Positions 1 through 6,298 of a stretch of DNA of 12,114 nt are shown here, in pieces; position 1 is the stretch's first letter; each line of letters starts with the position of its first letter. Both the position numbers and the translations under genes were made by a program. Origin of the DNA: Kistimonas scapharcae (lineage in GTDB: Bacteria; Pseudomonadota; Gammaproteobacteria; Pseudomonadales; Endozoicomonadaceae). A model generated the notes under the pieces. It had not been told where the DNA came from. It made no database searches and was given only the letters and a program-made list of their open reading frames with translations. Where the stretch lies: the NCBI RefSeq assembly GCF_039540975.1, contig NZ_BAABFL010000388.1, positions 1 through 12,114 on the forward strand, in the 5' to 3' direction.

Positions 1-56
1 CTCTGTTGCCAAAAGTACGGCCAGCTTGCTCACATTCCCAAGGTTAAGCGGGATTT

Positions 57-62
57 AAGGAG
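57..62 (+). promoter_or_regulatory. Strong Shine-Dalgarno without a matching start codon
   Basis: AAGGAG sits at 57-62, next to the in-frame stop TAA at 56-58 that bounds the first toxin reading frame. It is a near-perfect ribosome binding site, but no ATG, GTG or TTG in the toxin frame lies 5-12 bases after it; the first usable codon is TTG at 92, 29 bases away. At 72-74 the sequence reads ATC, one base off a frame that would give ATG-CAC-TTT with 9-base spacing. I infer this is the original ribosome binding site of the toxin gene. I see no convincing promoter in bases 1-56. Confidence 0.6.
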
Positions 63-91
63 AACCACTACATCACTTTCGTGCTGTATCC

Positions 92-2131
92 TTGCCTGTA
101 TTTCTAGTACTTTCCGCTAACCTGCCCAATTATCTACCTGATATAGCCTCTGCAGAGGTTATATCAATTAACGAGAACATACAGAACCAAACCCTCAGTG
201 CCATCACCATTGGCGCGGTGAGTGACTTAGCGCACCAACTGACCGAAAGTCGCAACTGGTCAGTAACACCGTCAACGGCATTTGCGGGGCAGGATATCGC
301 CTGGAAAACAGTCCAGCTGCTGGTCGTCAATTCAGACACATTAACTCAGGATGAACTTCAGCTGGCTGAATCCGCTTTCTACGCCGGTGTACCAATCCTG
401 ATTGACGGGACATCCCACCAGGATGAAAACAAACAAAGCAAAGCCAGCACGGCGATTGGCGGCCTCGGTATGTCCGATCCCATTGTCCTGCTCCGATACA
501 GTGGAGGAATGCCTGAATACCAGATTTTTGACATTACACCCGACACGCCCCAATTTTCTCCCGGTAATACCACGGCATTGAATGCCACACTGCCAGCGAT
601 TGCCGTTGATAACATTAACGGCTGCCTGGATCACTGGGCAGTTCATAGCGCTCGTGCCAGAGCAGCCAAAACCTCAAGAACAAGCCAGCCATACAGACCG
701 ATAGCCTCGATGCTGGTCACGTTCAACATGACGAATTTATCCTGTGAGGTAGGCAAAGAAGTCAGACGCTTTGGTGCTGGCAACATGGAGTATGAATGGA
801 CAGACAGAGTGGATCCCTGCAATCAGCAAATGAATGTTGCCCTGTCGTATACCGTGGATTTTTTTCGTTCTCTGCCACGCTCAGGAGATGGCACAGAAGG
901 CAGCACCAGTAGTGTAGACGGAAAATTTGTACGCATTACCCTTGACCCAAAATCAGGTAGCGGGTCAGGCTGGCGCCTCGGCACCGAGCCAACAGAAAAA
1001 AACACCTGGTTCCAAAGCAACGCTAATCGAACAACATGGTTTGGACCTACCGTCTTATTCTATGAGTCTATGATTGAAAGCTTTGATCCGGATATGCAGC
1101 TGTTAGACAACATTCCCAAAAACACCCCAAAAAATTCCCATATCAAAGACGTCAACTCTTCCACTATCGGTGTGGCTGCAGACTTTGGTCTGGAGGTCGG
1201 GGATTCAGGCCCTAAGGCTTCCGGGAAACTGAGCGTAAACTACTCAAGCACCAGCACCCGTTGGGTAGAGTACGATGTTAATGAGTATACGGTCGAAAAT
1301 CACTCTGAACGCACAGATACAGGCCCTGTTGCCAAATGGGTATGGGATAGAAAATACGACCTATACAATCAATTCTGGCGCACCCGTGATTATGAATGCT
1401 CAAAAACATTAAACCTGACAGACGATAGACCCTTTTGGAAAAGGGCTGAATTTACCGCCGCCTCTTACTCCAGCTTCGTGCCAGGCATGAGTACGAGTTT
1501 CTATGTGCCCAGCAGTAAAACCGGCTACTCGAATCTCACGATCAGTAACACCATTGCGCCGGTGGCGCTATCAGGGATGGTTGTCTATGCCGGCTTATAC
1601 CAGTGCTACTATTCTGCGGGGTACTCGGGTTACGGATACAGTGGAGGAACACGAACAAGGTTAACGAAGAAGCTTGCCGTCAATTGGGATGCACCAGTAT
1701 TCACGCCAGAAGTACCGGTAAGACTGGAACCCTTCCGCATTGATAGCCCGGATGGTCTATGCCTCTCGGTTCTGCCAGGTGAAGCAGAGGTCGTGCTGCT
1801 GGCGTGCAAAGGTGAAAACAGCCTTGATCAATTATGGGGGTGGGATGATATGAATCGCTACCAATCCAAATATTATCCAGGATGGTGCCTGGAAGTAGGA
1901 CGCGATAATAGCGTGATTATCCAATCCTGTGATGCATCTGCCCGACAAAAATGGCGCTGGGAAGGCGATAAACTCATCAGTGAACTGGAAGGACGTGGTA
2001 AACGACTGACAGTTTTTAAAGGCAAGCCAGTTGTTAGAAAAGGAGGGGACAATGATATTCGCAGTGACTGGGCAAACTATGTGCGTTTACCCAATGCTGC
2101 AAATGCAGCTGAAGTAGGAAAGCATATGTAA
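92..2131 (+). CDS. Secreted VCC-like pore-forming cytolysin, first copy (start uncertain)
   Basis: Beta-barrel pore-forming toxin related to Vibrio cholerae cytolysin, expected to be secreted and to oligomerise in eukaryotic membranes. Counted from TTG at 92: signal-peptide core at residues 1-21 with cleavage after IASA; VCC-like pro-domain at about 36-150; basic linker around 185-196 (HSARARAAKTSR), a likely protease activation site; cytolysin core at about 245-545, with the pre-stem near 357-390 (DSGPKASGKLSVNY resembles VCC KDGPSASASVSVNY) and the junction VNWDAPVF (VCC VDWDHPVF); beta-trefoil lectin at about 546-665 with QLW (580-582) and QKW (619-621). The VCC beta-prism is absent. Two cysteines, C218 and C243, precede the core and are conserved in the second toxin. 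TTG at 92 has no suitably placed ribosome binding site and leaves the signal peptide without its basic end; codons just upstream supply HHFRAVSL, so the natural start is probably at about 72 and has been lost or misread. In a 120-base sample of the core (1021-1140) I count about 41% G+C, against 57% in the sister gene. Confidence 0.85.
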   Translation: MPVFLVLSANLPNYLPDIASAEVISINENIQNQTLSAITIGAVSDLAHQLTESRNWSVTPSTAFAGQDIAWKTVQLLVVNSDTLTQDELQLAESAFYAGVPILIDGTSHQDENKQSKASTAIGGLGMSDPIVLLRYSGGMPEYQIFDITPDTPQFSPGNTTALNATLPAIAVDNINGCLDHWAVHSARARAAKTSRTSQPYRPIASMLVTFNMTNLSCEVGKEVRRFGAGNMEYEWTDRVDPCNQQMNVALSYTVDFFRSLPRSGDGTEGSTSSVDGKFVRITLDPKSGSGSGWRLGTEPTEKNTWFQSNANRTTWFGPTVLFYESMIESFDPDMQLLDNIPKNTPKNSHIKDVNSSTIGVAADFGLEVGDSGPKASGKLSVNYSSTSTRWVEYDVNEYTVENHSERTDTGPVAKWVWDRKYDLYNQFWRTRDYECSKTLNLTDDRPFWKRAEFTAASYSSFVPGMSTSFYVPSSKTGYSNLTISNTIAPVALSGMVVYAGLYQCYYSAGYSGYGYSGGTRTRLTKKLAVNWDAPVFTPEVPVRLEPFRIDSPDGLCLSVLPGEAEVVLLACKGENSLDQLWGWDDMNRYQSKYYPGWCLEVGRDNSVIIQSCDASARQKWRWEGDKLISELEGRGKRLTVFKGKPVVRKGGDNDIRSDWANYVRLPNAANAAEVGKHM

Positions 2132-2174
2132 CGTCGGTGTATGACGACACTGCAATCATACTCCCAATTGACAG

Positions 2175-2220
2175 CCCCAGAAGCCCCCATCTCCTCGATG
2201 AAACATGGCTGAATCTGGGG
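2175..2220 (+). repeat. Inverted repeat overlapping the G tract
   Basis: CCCCAGA at 2175-2181 is the exact complement of TCTGGGG at 2214-2220, separated by 32 bases that include a C5 run (2184-2188). The right arm runs into the 11-G tract, so slippage there would leave the seven paired bases intact or allow alternative C/G pairing. It lies just after the first toxin's stop codon and could form an mRNA 3' end structure. No T-run follows, so it is not a standard intrinsic terminator. Confidence 0.4.
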
Positions 2221-2227
2221 GGGGGGG
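2217..2227 (+). repeat. 11-base poly-G homopolymer tract between the toxin genes
   Basis: Eleven consecutive G residues lie 86 bases after the first toxin's stop codon and 120 bases before the second toxin's start. G tracts of this length are known slipped-strand (phase-variation) sites in bacteria. This one is outside both reading frames, so any effect would be on transcription or RNA structure, not on a coding frame. I see no clear -35/-10 pair spanning it, so regulation of the second toxin is an inference. Confidence 0.9.
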
Positions 2228-2242
2228 TTCCCTTTCACGAAT

Positions 2243-2277
2243 GGCATAAGAAATAAAACGTGTTTTGTTCTTATGCC
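2243..2277 (+). repeat. Long hairpin upstream of the second toxin gene
   Basis: GGCATAAGAA (2243-2252) pairs perfectly with TTCTTATGCC (2268-2277). The interior AAAA (2255-2258) and TTTT (2263-2266) can pair further around a CGTG loop, so nearly all of the 35 bases fold. There is no T-run on either strand, which weakens a terminator reading. Alternatives are a regulator binding site or a 5' leader structure for the second toxin, whose start codon lies 70 bases downstream. Confidence 0.6.
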
Positions 2278-2347
2278 GTCCTTACTCGGCAGACCATGCC
2301 GCTCTCTCCATATAGCATCCTCTCCTTGCACGTTCATAGGTAAGAAC

Positions 2348-4384
2348 ATGATACATGGAAAAAATAGCATCACGCGCCTGACATCGCTTTCCTTTGCAGT
2401 GGCAGCCTGTAGCCTGCCACTTTTCCAACCGTTCTGCGCACAGGCAAGCTCTCATAGTGCAACACTGCTCTCGTCCCATTCCCTCATTATCGTAACCATT
2501 GGTGCCTTGCCGGATCTTTCTCTGAGCGTTCTCCAGAACCGTGGCTGGATAGCACAGCCTGCCGGCAACACGACGACCGATTGGCACAGGGTCAGCCTTC
2601 TGGTCGTCAATGCCAGCCTGCCAATCAGCAAGGACGAGCTGACACAAGCCCGGGATGCGCTCTCCGCCGGTGTCCCCATCCTGATTGATGGCACCACCAG
2701 TAACGATGCAGACAAACAACGGCGGATCAGTGCCAGTATCGCAGGCATCGGCCTGAGTGATCCGGTCATCCTGGTTCGCCAGCGAAACGGTATGCCGGAA
2801 TACCGGGTACTCAGTATTACCTCTGAACAGGAAGAGTTTGCCTCATCGAAGCATGAGGCCAGCGTGATCATGAATCCGGCCCACCAGATCTCCGATACCC
2901 AGCTCACGTTGCTGGCAGACGAGATTGATGAGTTGTTGAGTGAATGGTTTATCGGTGACGAAACCTCTGATCACCGTCGCCTGCGAAAGGCCGGCACAGC
3001 CTCGGCTGAAAAGCAGCCGCCCTTCACGCCGGAAACCACCATCCCCCTGGAATTCCGCTTTGTCGGTAACCGCTGCATGGTCGGAAAAAAAGTCGATGGG
3101 TGGGACTGGAGCAGTGAAACCATTGATGCCTGTAACGGCAAGATGTCTGTTTCCCTGTTCTACAACATCGACCTGATCCGTTCGACCCCCTATTCCGGTG
3201 GCGGTGACCATAATGCCGACGATGCCAAGTTTGTACGGTTGACCCTGAACCCACAGCAATCCGGGGGCGCAGGCTGGCATCTTGCGAAAGCGCCCACCCA
3301 CAAGCACACCTGGTTCCAGTCCTGGACCAACCGGGACACCTGGTTCGGCCCTATTGCACTGAAATACGGTACGAATATTCGCAGCAATGATCCGGCACTG
3401 CGCCTGTACCAGCACACACCTGACAACACACCACGGCATAAGACCATCAGTGAGGAAACCGGTTTCACGGTAGGTGTCGCAGCGGAGGCCAACGCGGAGG
3501 TCGGCAAGGAAGGTCCCAAGGCAGGAGGGAATGTCAGTGCCAACTTTTCCTATACCAGCAACCGGACCGTCGAATATGAAGTGCACGAATACACCGTTGA
3601 GAACACCTCATCCGCCTCAGGCAGTGGTGACCGGGCCTCCTGGCTGTGGGACCGGAAATACGACCAGCACCATAAGGACTGGGTAACCCATGTGACACAG
3701 CCGCTCTGGGGCAGCGACTGGCTGTGGAAAAACTCTGAATTCACGGCGGTCGCCCACGCGAATTTCAAACCCGGAATGAGTGCAACGTTCCGTGCGCCGG
3801 CAAACAAGCGCGGGACATCACAGTTGACGCTTGAAAACCACATTACGGTTGTTGCCCTGGGAGGCAAGGTTGTTTACTCCGCCCTGTATCAGACCTATGT
3901 ACCGGGCGGCTACAAAGGCACACAGTATACCTTCAGGAAAAATATGCAGGTCAACTGGGACTCCCCTGTCTTTGATCCCGAAGTGCCGGTATCCATTGAA
4001 CCCTTCCGTTATGACAGCGCTGACGGCCTGTGCCTGGATGTCACAGCCAGCTCGACAACCGATGGTGCACCGGTGGGTGTCTACCGCTGTCATTACCGCA
4101 ACAACCAGCTGTGGGGCATTGATGATGAGCAGCGCTACCGGTCCAAAGTGGCTCCTGACCGCTGCCTTGAGGTGGCTCAGGACAACACGCTGGTCGTTCG
4201 CCGCTGTGATGCCTCAGCACGTCAGAAATGGCGCTGGGAAGACGACAATCTGATCAACGAACTGGGCAAGAAACTGGCACTGGTGAATGGCAAGCCGGTG
4301 GTCAGTGACAACCCTTCAGTCTACAGCGACTGGAAAAACTACATTCACCGCGTTGAAGCCATGGATGCGTTGAACATTTACTAA
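2348..4384 (+). CDS. Secreted VCC-like pore-forming cytolysin, second copy
   Basis: Paralogue of the gene just upstream, 678 residues from ATG at 2348. I chose that start over an in-frame ATG at 2273 because it gives a classic signal peptide (basic start, hydrophobic centre, likely cleavage after FCAQA near residue 33) and has AGG 7 bases upstream. The VCC-like pro-domain is at about 48-165. A very basic linker, HRRLRK (209-214), is a likely protease activation site. The cytolysin core is at about 265-545, with the pre-stem near 372-405 (KEGPKAGGNVSANFSY) and the junction VNWDSPVF (535-542). A ricin-type beta-trefoil follows at about 550-665 with QLW (587-589) and QKW (626-628). CDASARQKWRWE is identical in both toxins. 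C243 and C262 match the cysteine pair in the first copy. The C-terminal beta-prism of VCC is missing. Its G+C is clearly higher than that of the first copy. It probably has its own promoter in the 216-base spacer, but I could not identify one. Confidence 0.9.
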   Translation: MIHGKNSITRLTSLSFAVAACSLPLFQPFCAQASSHSATLLSSHSLIIVTIGALPDLSLSVLQNRGWIAQPAGNTTTDWHRVSLLVVNASLPISKDELTQARDALSAGVPILIDGTTSNDADKQRRISASIAGIGLSDPVILVRQRNGMPEYRVLSITSEQEEFASSKHEASVIMNPAHQISDTQLTLLADEIDELLSEWFIGDETSDHRRLRKAGTASAEKQPPFTPETTIPLEFRFVGNRCMVGKKVDGWDWSSETIDACNGKMSVSLFYNIDLIRSTPYSGGGDHNADDAKFVRLTLNPQQSGGAGWHLAKAPTHKHTWFQSWTNRDTWFGPIALKYGTNIRSNDPALRLYQHTPDNTPRHKTISEETGFTVGVAAEANAEVGKEGPKAGGNVSANFSYTSNRTVEYEVHEYTVENTSSASGSGDRASWLWDRKYDQHHKDWVTHVTQPLWGSDWLWKNSEFTAVAHANFKPGMSATFRAPANKRGTSQLTLENHITVVALGGKVVYSALYQTYVPGGYKGTQYTFRKNMQVNWDSPVFDPEVPVSIEPFRYDSADGLCLDVTASSTTDGAPVGVYRCHYRNNQLWGIDDEQRYRSKVAPDRCLEVAQDNTLVVRRCDASARQKWRWEDDNLINELGKKLALVNGKPVVSDNPSVYSDWKNYIHRVEAMDALNIY

Positions 4385-4393
4385 AGACACCTT

Positions 4394-4420
4394 CCGCATC
4401 GGCACCGGAAGCTGATGCGG
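4394..4420 (+). terminator. Stem-loop after the second toxin
   Basis: CCGCATCGGC (4394-4403) pairs with GCTGATGCGG (4411-4420), a 10-base-pair stem with one G-T wobble and a 7-base loop, starting 10 bases after the stop codon. Position and stability suit a transcription end or 3' protective stem. No T-run follows (next bases ATAAAGGC), so a typical intrinsic terminator is not shown. Confidence 0.5.
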
Positions 4421-4433
4421 ATAAAGGCAACGT

Positions 4434-4455
4434 TTGTTGTATATCAATACAACGA
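4434..4455 (+). promoter_or_regulatory. Second inverted repeat between toxin 2 and the LysR gene
   Basis: GTTGTAT (4436-4442) and ATACAAC (4447-4453) form a perfect inverted repeat with a 4-base spacer; two further pairs (one wobble) extend it to 4434-4455. It is followed by TTCTTCTG, so it could act as a second terminator. It could also be an operator for the LysR-type regulator, 82 bases upstream of that start. The spacing does not fit the classic T-N11-A LysR box. Confidence 0.4.
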
Positions 4456-4536
4456 TTCTTCTGTGACTACGGCACGTTCTCATCGCTGGTTCGTCCTGTT
4501 AGCATCGTCTCATACCGGTTAAGACTCCCTGATGCC

Positions 4537-5433
4537 ATGCGCCGTAAACTCCCGCCTCTGAATGCAATAAAAGCCTTTGAAGCGGTTGCCCGTCATGAAC
4601 ATCTGGGGCGGGCGGCAGAAGAGTTGTGTGTATCCCACAGTGCACTGAGCCAGCAGATCAGTCATCTGGAAAGCTGGTTTGGCCTGGATCTGTTTACACG
4701 CACGGCGGGACGCATTTTACTCACAGCACAGGGACGCCAACTGCTGCCAGCCTGTACCCACGCACTGGATCATATCCTTGAGGCCAGCATGGCTCTCCTG
4801 CAGCAGGCGCCGGCGGATCGTCTGGTCATTCACTGCGAACCGACGTTTGCCGCCCGTTGCCTGAGAGGTCAGATACAACGTCTTCGCTCAGCCCTGAATC
4901 AAGTCGACATTGAGCTGATCACCAATCACCAGCTTCCGGCCCGACTGCCTCAAACGACTGACCTGGTGATCCATTACCGCCGTCCACCTGCCTGGCGAAA
5001 GATCCACATGAGCCACCTGATGGATCTGGACGGTTTTCCGGCCTGCAGTCCTTCAATGCTGACGCGTATGGCGCCGGTTCAGACGCCTGATGACCTTCAC
5101 CCTTTCCATCTGCTGCACAGTGAAGATCGCACGACCTGGATCAACTGGCTGCAAAGTAACAACGTCACGTCTATTACCGGTGAAAGAGGCACGGTTTATG
5201 AAGATTTCTGCCTGACCATTGAAGCGGCGGTTGCCGGGGAAGGGGTAATTATTGCAGACCCGGTCTTCTGCAAAGCGGAACTGGCACAGGGGTTGCTGGT
5301 TCCTTTGTTTGAGGAAACCATTCCCTGCGCCAGCTATTACGTGGTCTGTCACCAGTCCGGTTACCAGCGTCCGTTGATCCGGCAACTTCATGACTGGATC
5401 CTGAAGGAATACGCTATTCCTCAACCCGAATGA
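4537..5433 (+). CDS. LysR-type transcriptional regulator, GcvA-like
   Basis: Cytoplasmic DNA-binding regulator of normal LysR length (298 residues). The N-terminus is typical of the GcvA/AmpR subgroup: LPPLNAIKAFEAVARH followed by the winged helix-turn-helix (about residues 23-43, RAAEELCVSHSALSQQISHLE) and LFTRTAGRILLTAQGR. Residues from about 94 onwards form the effector-binding domain. The ATG at 4537 matches where this family usually begins, although the ribosome binding site is weak. It lies 152 bases after the second toxin on the same strand and is convergent with the next gene. It may control the toxins, itself, or distant genes; LysR regulators often act on divergent neighbours, and here there is none, so the target is unknown. 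The effector cannot be read from the sequence. Confidence 0.9.
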   Translation: MRRKLPPLNAIKAFEAVARHEHLGRAAEELCVSHSALSQQISHLESWFGLDLFTRTAGRILLTAQGRQLLPACTHALDHILEASMALLQQAPADRLVIHCEPTFAARCLRGQIQRLRSALNQVDIELITNHQLPARLPQTTDLVIHYRRPPAWRKIHMSHLMDLDGFPACSPSMLTRMAPVQTPDDLHPFHLLHSEDRTTWINWLQSNNVTSITGERGTVYEDFCLTIEAAVAGEGVIIADPVFCKAELAQGLLVPLFEETIPCASYYVVCHQSGYQRPLIRQLHDWILKEYAIPQPE

Positions 5434-5458
5434 AGACTGTTGCGGTGACCGGATTGAT

Positions 5459-6097
5459 TTACTGAATATAACTTCTCGGTACCTTACCGCGTACCTGCGC
5501 CCAATCCAGTTTCTGGCTGGTATACAACGTGATCTGTTTGACCCTTCTGGGTGAATCAAAGTCTGCCAGTTTTAACAGCATATCGCCGTCATGACGCATG
5601 CCATTCAAATGACCGATCTCACCATTGATGATCAGCTTCTTGCCGTTTTTGAACTCCACCTGCAAGTCATAAAAGTCACTGGATCGAAAACTGGCGGTCT
5701 GTGCATACAGTTCCACACCGACCAGCGGCTGGCTGGTATCAACGACAATGCTGCGCCGGGTGCGCTTCCCCCAGGAGCTGGTTCTGGGTGAAACGTCCCG
5801 AACGGTATAACGGCCATCCCATTTTTTAATATTGTTTTTGGCGCTGTTTTCCTTGTTCTTCACCCCGGCAGAGGCTTCCAGCATGGCCAGGGTATCGCGC
5901 ATTACCTTGATCTGCTGTTTAACCTGCTTGCGATTGATCGAACCCTCTTCATACTGGCGGACTTTTTTCACCAGCGTCTTGGCTTCCTGACGAAGTTGTA
6001 TGGCCTGATCTTCCATCGACATCGCAAAAACAGAAGAAGCAGTAAAAAGCAAAAGGACAGAAACTAGCGGCAGGCTCAGGTGTCTGGTCAGTGGCAT
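5459..6097 (-). CDS. Periplasmic protein of unknown function with N-terminal coiled coil
   Basis: I do not recognise a named family. The 212-residue protein from ATG at 6097 has a clear Sec signal peptide (MPLTRHLSLPLVSVLLLFTASSVFA, split as basic start, hydrophobic core and VFA cleavage site at residue 25). I preferred this start because the 41 extra residues from an upstream start do not look like a protein N-terminus. Residues about 28-76 are charged, heptad-like and probably coiled coil. After a Lys/Asn-rich linker, residues about 93-200 alternate hydrophobic and polar and look like a beta-sandwich, with IVVD, VGVELYAQ, DLQVEFKNGKKLIING and VKQITLYTS strands. It has no cysteine in the mature part. 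It ends 25 bases from the convergent LysR gene. A PhoP-box-like promoter lies about 100 bases upstream, which would fit an envelope-stress or low-magnesium role; that is inference. Confidence 0.75.
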   Translation of the reverse strand: MPLTRHLSLPLVSVLLLFTASSVFAMSMEDQAIQLRQEAKTLVKKVRQYEEGSINRKQVKQQIKVMRDTLAMLEASAGVKNKENSAKNNIKKWDGRYTVRDVSPRTSSWGKRTRRSIVVDTSQPLVGVELYAQTASFRSSDFYDLQVEFKNGKKLIINGEIGHLNGMRHDGDMLLKLADFDSPRRVKQITLYTSQKLDWAQVRGKVPRSYIQ

Positions 6098-6194
6098 CGT
6101 AAACCCGATCAATGTTGTCGTAATGGTTAAGTGTGACGGGTTCTGATATTCCACCAACAAGCAGCGGGAATGGATCAAACCGGTCAGGCGGGCG

Positions 6195-6229
6195 ACTATA
6201 AGCAGCTGAATCTTAACCAAACCTTAACA
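6195..6229 (-). promoter_or_regulatory. Candidate PhoP-type promoter: direct repeat plus -10 box
   Basis: On the minus strand TGTTAA (6229-6224), five bases, then GGTTAA (6218-6213) form a direct repeat with an 11-base period. Twelve bases further comes TATAGT (6200-6195), a good -10 box. Known PhoP boxes are (T/G)GTTTA-N5-(T/G)GTTTA placed close upstream of the -10, so spacing and phasing match while each half differs by one base (A for T). There is no good -35 hexamer, as expected for an activator-dependent promoter. Transcription would begin near 6188 and read into the periplasmic-protein gene. Confidence 0.4.
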
Positions 6230-6246
6230 GGTTCCCGGTTTACCAC

Positions 6247-6278
6247 GGCCCCGTTATCTGACCAGAGCTAACGAGGCC
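6247..6278 (-). terminator. Stem-loop after the antiporter gene
   Basis: On the minus strand GGCCTCGTTA pairs with TAACGGGGCC, ten base pairs including one U-G wobble, with a 12-base loop that can pair internally. It starts 20 bases after the antiporter's stop codon and sits between that gene and the promoter of the next gene, as expected for an operon end. The following bases (CGTGGTAAACC) carry no T-run. Confidence 0.5.
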
Positions 6279-6298
6279 AAGGGCTTATAAACGTGATA

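Noticed and set aside
2168..2173. Perfect TTGACA -35 hexamer between the toxins
   Set aside because: The bases 16-18 further on (CTCCTC region) do not resemble a -10 box, so no promoter is called.
2273..2347. Longer N-terminus for the second toxin from ATG 2273
   Set aside because: The extra 25 residues precede and would bury a clear signal peptide, the ATG lies inside the hairpin arm, and ATG 2348 has a ribosome binding site.
2843..3586. Antisense open frame of 247 codons within the second toxin
   Set aside because: It mirrors the G+C-rich codons of the real gene, has no family resemblance, and the toxin on the other strand has full homology support.
6098..6220. N-terminal extension of the periplasmic protein gene up to 6220
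   Set aside because: The added segment would overlap the candidate -10 box and hide the signal peptide; ATG 6097 fits better despite a weak ribosome binding site.
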